NCBI GenBank assembly: GCA_041485125.1
Contig: JBGPIT010000230.1
Location: forward strand, 1 to 8,231
Source: JBGPIT01 sp041485125
Lineage (GTDB): Bacteria; Desulfobacterota; Binatia; UTPRO1
Length of the DNA: 8,231 nucleotides
Direction of reading: 5' to 3'
The position numbers and the translations under genes were made by a program. Below, piece after piece: positions 5,903-8,231 of this stretch. The notes below the pieces were generated by a model. It made no database searches. It worked only from the letters and a program-made list of their open reading frames with translations, and was not told where the DNA came from. Positions within the stretch are counted from its first letter, which is position 1, and every line of letters starts with the position of its first letter.

Positions 5903-7027
5903 ATGGACTTCTCGCTTACCGATGAGCAGCAACAGACTATGGATCTCGCGCGGCAGATCTTCACCGACAAGGCGTCGCCCGATCGACTGAAGCTGGTGGA
6001 GCGCGGCGGCGGGCCGCGCTTCGATCGCGAGCTCTGGACGGACCTGGCGAAGGCGGGGCTCCTCGGCATCGCCGTCCCGGAAGATCTCGGCGGCAGCGGC
6101 CTCGGCTTTCTCGAGCTGGCGCTGATCGTCGAGCAAGTCGGCCGCGCGACCGCACCGGTGCCCTTCCTCGAGACGACGATCCTCGGTGCGCTGCCGATCG
6201 CGGAGTTCGGCAGCGCGGAGCAGCGTCGAGAATGGTTGTCGCGTGTCGCTGCAGGCGGCGCCGTCCTGACCGCCGCGCTCGTCGAGGACGACGTCGAAGC
6301 GGCGTGCCCGAGCACGACGGCGCGGCCCGAGCGCGGCGGCTGGCGTCTCGCCGGCCGGAAGATCTGCGTCCCCGCCGGAGACATCGCCGACCGCATCCTC
6401 GTGCCCGCGACGCTAGACGACGGCGCGGTCGCCGTGTTCCTCGTCGATCCGACCGCACCGGGGGTGCGCGTCGAGTCGCTGGTCACGACCAGCGATCAGC
6501 CGCAGGCGCTGCTCGTCCTCGACGACGCGCCGGTCGCCGCGGCGGACCGCCTCGGTAACGACGTCGACGGCGCGGCGATCGTCGCGTGGATCACGGAGCG
6601 CGCCACCGCCGCGCTCGCGATGCTCGCTCTCGGCGTCTGCGAGCAAGCGCTCGCGCTCACCGCCGAGTACACCAAGACTCGCAAACAGTTCGACCAGCCG
6701 ATCGCGATGTTTCAAGCCGTCGGCCAGCGTATCGCCGACGCCTACATCGACGTCGAAGCGATCCGTCTCACCGCGTGGCAGGCCGCCTGGCGGATCTCCG
6801 CCGGGCTCCCGGCCGCGTCACAGGTGGCGGTCGCGAAGTTCTGGGCGTCGGAAGGCGGCCAGCGCGTCGTGCACACGGCGCAGCACCTCCACGGCGGCAT
6901 CGGCGTCGACCGTGACTACCCGCTGCATCGCTACTTCCTCTACGCGAAGCAGCTCGAGCTCACGCTCGGCGGTGCGACGACGCAGCTCCGGCGCCTCGGC
7001 CGGATGCTCGCCGATCGACGCGACTAG
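5903..7027 (+). CDS. Acyl-CoA dehydrogenase, partner subunit, FadE27/ChsE5-like
   Basis: A 374-residue acyl-CoA dehydrogenase homologue. Visible pieces: VPEDLGGSGLGFLE at 58-71, a divergent middle domain without the YTEPxAGTD motif (residues 121-131 read VLTAALVEDDV), then EYTKTRKQFDQPI at 255-267 with Arg260, FQAVGQRIADAY at 270-281, and HLHGGIGVDRDYPLHRYF at 328-345. The Arg, FQ and HGGxG motifs bind FAD. Aligned on RKQF, the isovaleryl-type catalytic position holds Ala234 and the medium-chain-type position a glycine (LGGATTQLRR), so this chain probably has no base of its own. This matches ChsE5, the FAD-contributing partner of ChsE4. It is the last gene of the operon. Its TAG stop shares the CTAG tetranucleotide at 7024-7027 with the convergent small ORF. 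The pairing is inferred from adjacency and the complementary missing motifs. Confidence 0.92.
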   Translation: MDFSLTDEQQQTMDLARQIFTDKASPDRLKLVERGGGPRFDRELWTDLAKAGLLGIAVPEDLGGSGLGFLELALIVEQVGRATAPVPFLETTILGALPIAEFGSAEQRREWLSRVAAGGAVLTAALVEDDVEAACPSTTARPERGGWRLAGRKICVPAGDIADRILVPATLDDGAVAVFLVDPTAPGVRVESLVTTSDQPQALLVLDDAPVAAADRLGNDVDGAAIVAWITERATAALAMLALGVCEQALALTAEYTKTRKQFDQPIAMFQAVGQRIADAYIDVEAIRLTAWQAAWRISAGLPAASQVAVAKFWASEGGQRVVHTAQHLHGGIGVDRDYPLHRYFLYAKQLELTLGGATTQLRRLGRMLADRRD

Positions 7028-7206
7028 CTGCGTCGCGACCGCTTCGCGCTCGCCGGATCGAGGGCGTAGAGCCAGCCGATGCCGGCGTGGCCGATCCGCG
7101 GCGGCCCGACGCACACGCGCAGCTTGCGAATCTCGCCGCCGTGCCGATCGATCGAGCTTTCGCGCCGGCCGTTCCCGTTTGAACGGCGCCGATCGTCCGC
7201 GCTCAT
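7024..7206 (-). CDS. Small hypothetical protein, 60 residues, second gene behind the polycysteine leader
   Basis: The ATG at 7206-7204 overlaps the TGA of the preceding small ORF (7205-7203) by ATGA, a standard layout for translational coupling. The protein is strongly basic with Arg-rich ends, a central KLRVCVGPPRIGHAGIGW segment containing its only Cys, and a Lys/Arg tail. There is no signal peptide, membrane helix or recognisable domain. The stop TAG falls on the palindromic CTAG that also ends the convergent dehydrogenase gene. I do not recognise it. The coupling and its position downstream of an attenuator are the main reasons to think it is real. Confidence 0.5.
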   Translation of the reverse strand: MSADDRRRSNGNGRRESSIDRHGGEIRKLRVCVGPPRIGHAGIGWLYALDPASAKRSRRS

Positions 7207-7370
7207 CGCAGTGCTCCCGAGACGGCGGGCGCCCGGAGCGCCGTGTGCAGCTCCTGGGTGTCGTGGATGGTGATCGGCGCCGCGCCGCCGGCGAGCCGGG
7301 TGCGCACGCGCGTGGTCGGCTGGAGGTGCCGTTTGAAGCGGAGCCAGCGGTGCTGAATCTTCTGAGCCAT
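7203..7370 (-). CDS. Small hypothetical protein, 55 residues, first gene behind the polycysteine leader
   Basis: Begins MAQKIQHRWLRFKRHLQP and is basic in its first half, then contains GGAAPITIHDTQELHTALRAP, which could form a strand and a helix. It has no Cys, signal peptide or known motif, and I do not recognise a family. The start at 7370 is preferred over an ATG at 7385 because AAGGAG (7382-7377) sits exactly 6 nt upstream of 7370 and would be inside the gene otherwise. It is the first ORF after a leader ORF with three Cys codons and an intrinsic terminator, which suggests its expression responds to cysteine supply. Its stop overlaps the start of the next ORF. Confidence 0.6.
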   Translation of the reverse strand: MAQKIQHRWLRFKRHLQPTTRVRTRLAGGAAPITIHDTQELHTALRAPAVSGALR

Positions 7371-7376
7371 GGTCGT

Positions 7377-7382
7377 CTCCTT
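7377..7382 (-). promoter_or_regulatory. Shine-Dalgarno site deciding the start at 7370
   Basis: AAGGAG on the minus strand, 6 nt before ATG 7370-7368. An 8-bp inverted repeat (7384-7391 with 7460-7467, ACGTCGAG/CTCGACGT) ends 2 nt upstream of it and encloses the terminator, so leader folding could also affect access to this site. Confidence 0.7.
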
Positions 7383-7417
7383 CACGTCGAGTCGGTCGAG
7401 ATCCGAGGGGGAACCGG

Positions 7418-7454
7418 AAAAGAAAAGGCCCGGGAGAGCGTTCCCCCAGGCCTT
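7418..7454 (-). terminator. Intrinsic terminator in the leader (attenuator)
   Basis: Read on the minus strand, AAGGCCTGGGGG pairs with CTCCCGGGCCTT in a 12-bp stem (two G-U type pairs) around the loop AACGCT. It is followed by a T-tract interrupted once (TTTTCTTTT, partly in the stem). It lies between the stop of the leader ORF (7483) and the Shine-Dalgarno of the next gene (7382), the position of an attenuator rather than of an end-of-operon terminator. On the plus strand there is no comparable T-run. Confidence 0.8.
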
Positions 7455-7472
7455 CCGGTCTCGACGTTGGAA

Positions 7473-7491
7473 GCCGACTAGCTCAGTCGGC
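7473..7491 (-). promoter_or_regulatory. Hairpin spanning the stop codon of the leader ORF
   Basis: GCCGACT (7491-7485 on the minus strand) and AGTCGGC (7479-7473) form a perfect 7-bp stem with a 5-nt loop; the leader's TGA begins in the stem. A ribosome terminating there would melt it, which fits a ribosome-sensing leader. Confidence 0.6.
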
Positions 7492-7575
7492 GACGAACGC
7501 GGCGCGACCAGAAGCGCGGGAGAGTCCCCGAGCCTCCGTACAACAACAAGCGAGAGTCGCGTGGCGTTCGTTCAT
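7483..7575 (-). CDS. Polycysteine leader peptide (30 residues) of an attenuator
   Basis: An ATG at 7575-7573 opens a 30-codon ORF with the sequence start MNERHATLACCCTEARGLSR; its TGA is at 7485-7483. Residues 10-12 are three consecutive cysteines, all TGT (7548-7540). There is no Shine-Dalgarno, but the ATG falls at the expected transcription start of the TTGACA promoter, suggesting a leaderless message. Polycysteine leaderless ORFs are known in mycobacteria as cysteine-responsive attenuators of sulfur genes. Slow decoding of the Cys codons would let the mRNA fold away from the terminator. The 8-mer CTCTCCCG occurs in this ORF (7524-7517) and again in the terminator's 3' arm (7438-7431), so the leader copy could compete for the G-rich 5' arm. 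A frame upstream of 7575 is open but overlaps the -35 box and is probably not translated. Confidence 0.7.
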   Translation of the reverse strand: MNERHATLACCCTEARGLSRASGRAAFVAD

Positions 7576-7582
7576 GCGGTCC

Positions 7583-7611
7583 GTACTGCGCGAATCGACC
7601 GCGGGTGTCAA
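7583..7611 (-). promoter_or_regulatory. Candidate promoter of the polycysteine leader
   Basis: A perfect TTGACA (7611-7606 on the minus strand), 17 nt, then CAGTAC (7588-7583), a weak -10. Transcription would begin at about 7576-7575, on or next to the A of the leader ATG. It lies in the 58-nt gap after the amidase stop, so readthrough from the amidase gene is also possible. Confidence 0.5.
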
Positions 7612-7633
7612 GTGATCCGTCATCGCGCCTCGA

Positions 7634-8231
7634 TCACGCGTGGATCCGGGGGCGCCGGTCCCGCCACGCACCGTCCGCCTCGAGCTGCGAGGCGACGCGG
7701 AGCAGGATGTCCTCTCGTCCGAAGGCCGCGACGAGCTGGACGCCGATCGGCAGCCCGTCCGCGCTCCAGTGGAGCGGCAGTGAGATCGCCGGCTGGCCGG
7801 TGACGTTGAACGGAATCGTGAACCGCAGCAGTGCGCCGGTGCGCGTCCAAGCTTCGAGCGGGTGTCCGGGCACCGGACGATGCTCGCCGATCCGTGGCGG
7901 CGGCCCGGTGATCGTCGGCGTCACGAGCAGATCGTGGCCGGACGCCCACCAGCCCGCCATGCGCCGGCGAAAGACGTTCATCGCGTCGAGACTGGCGAGG
8001 TACGCCGACGCGGTCGCGTGGCGGCCTATCTCGGTGATCGCCCAGTTGTCGCCGTCCATGTCGTCGGCACTGATCGGACGTCCGAGCCATTCGCTCAGCA
8101 TGTCGACCGTGCGCGCCTGACTGGCGGCGACGATCGTGATGGCGTGGGGGCCGAGGTCGTCGGCGGCGAGCGGTTCCGGAAACGAGTCGTCGACGTCGTG
8201 ACCGAGATCGGCGAGGCGCCGCGCCGCGGAC
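7634..8231 (-). CDS. Amidase-signature family hydrolase, C-terminal part, runs off the right edge
   Basis: 198 codons of an open frame entering from the right edge and ending in TGA at 7636-7634. The sequence fits the C-terminal third to 40 percent of amidase-signature enzymes (usually 450-500 residues): LADLGHDVDD near the edge, then SAYLASLDAMNVFRRRMAGW, the typical HDLLVTPTITGPPPRIGE, then FTIPFNVTGQPAISLPLHWS and GLPIGVQLVAAFGREDILLRVASQLE. These enzymes hydrolyse amides with a Ser-cisSer-Lys triad; the triad and the Gly/Ser-rich signature lie outside the window, so activity and substrate cannot be judged. It points the same way as the leader and small ORFs downstream, with a 58-nt gap. 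Family assignment is secure. Confidence 0.9.
   Translation of the reverse strand, partial: SAARRLADLGHDVDDSFPEPLAADDLGPHAITIVAASQARTVDMLSEWLGRPISADDMDGDNWAITEIGRHATASAYLASLDAMNVFRRRMAGWWASGHDLLVTPTITGPPPRIGEHRPVPGHPLEAWTRTGALLRFTIPFNVTGQPAISLPLHWSADGLPIGVQLVAAFGREDILLRVASQLEADGAWRDRRPRIHA

Noticed and set aside
2964..6486. Two very long leftward open frames (586 and 664 codons) opposite the ligase and dehydrogenases
   Set aside because: Typical antisense frames in GC-rich coding DNA; the translations have no recognisable motif, whereas the plus-strand genes have complete catalytic motifs.
7393..7803. Rightward open frames across the attenuator and amidase end
   Set aside because: They are antisense to the leader, the terminator and a clear amidase, with arginine-rich low-complexity translations.
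1..8231. CRISPR array, tRNA or rRNA genes
   Set aside because: No regularly spaced repeats of suitable length and no cloverleaf-type or ribosomal sequence seen when reading both strands.

Overview
The window comes from a GC-rich bacterial chromosome with tightly packed catabolic genes. The organism cannot be named from the sequence. The protein style (ChsE4/ChsE5-type dehydrogenases and a FadD19-type ligase in one compact operon) suits actinobacteria or an uncultured high-GC proteobacterial or Binatota-like lineage. Two regulatory signals, a KstR-type operator and a polycysteine leader, are best known from actinobacteria.

Left edge (1-738): the 5' part of an IS1595-family transposase gene runs leftward out of the window. 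The presumed end of the element, near 451, cuts into a rightward gene whose 3' remnant (about 452-738) encodes the C-terminal part of a DUF4062/TIR-like protein. The stretch 739-1222 has no convincing gene. It holds short repeats and small hairpins.

Centre (1223-7027): a leftward class I SAM methyltransferase gene (1223-1969) diverges from a rightward four-gene operon (2165-7027). The operon encodes an EchA19-like enoyl-CoA hydratase, a FadD19-like acyl/steroid-CoA ligase, a FadE26/ChsE4-like acyl-CoA dehydrogenase and its FadE27/ChsE5-like partner, with gaps of 13, 10 and 7 nt. Together they would activate a steroid (or similar branched) side-chain acid to its CoA thioester, dehydrogenate it with a two-subunit flavoenzyme and hydrate the enoyl-CoA. 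The promoter region carries a 14-bp site matching the published KstR consensus TnnAACnnGTTnnA and overlapping a good -10 box. The ligase gene contains two in-frame extra segments, one of which coincides with a nearly perfect 37-bp palindrome.

Right (7024-8231, leftward): the 3' two thirds or less of an amidase-signature gene ends at 7634. Next comes what looks like a complete cysteine-responsive transcription attenuator: a TTGACA box, a 30-residue leader ORF with three consecutive Cys codons that probably starts at the transcript's 5' end, a hairpin over its stop codon, and an intrinsic terminator with a T-tract. It precedes two small, translationally coupled ORFs (55 and 60 residues) of unknown function. 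The last one shares its stop tetranucleotide CTAG with the convergent dehydrogenase gene. This attenuator and its unknown small-protein targets are the most novel-looking part of the window.
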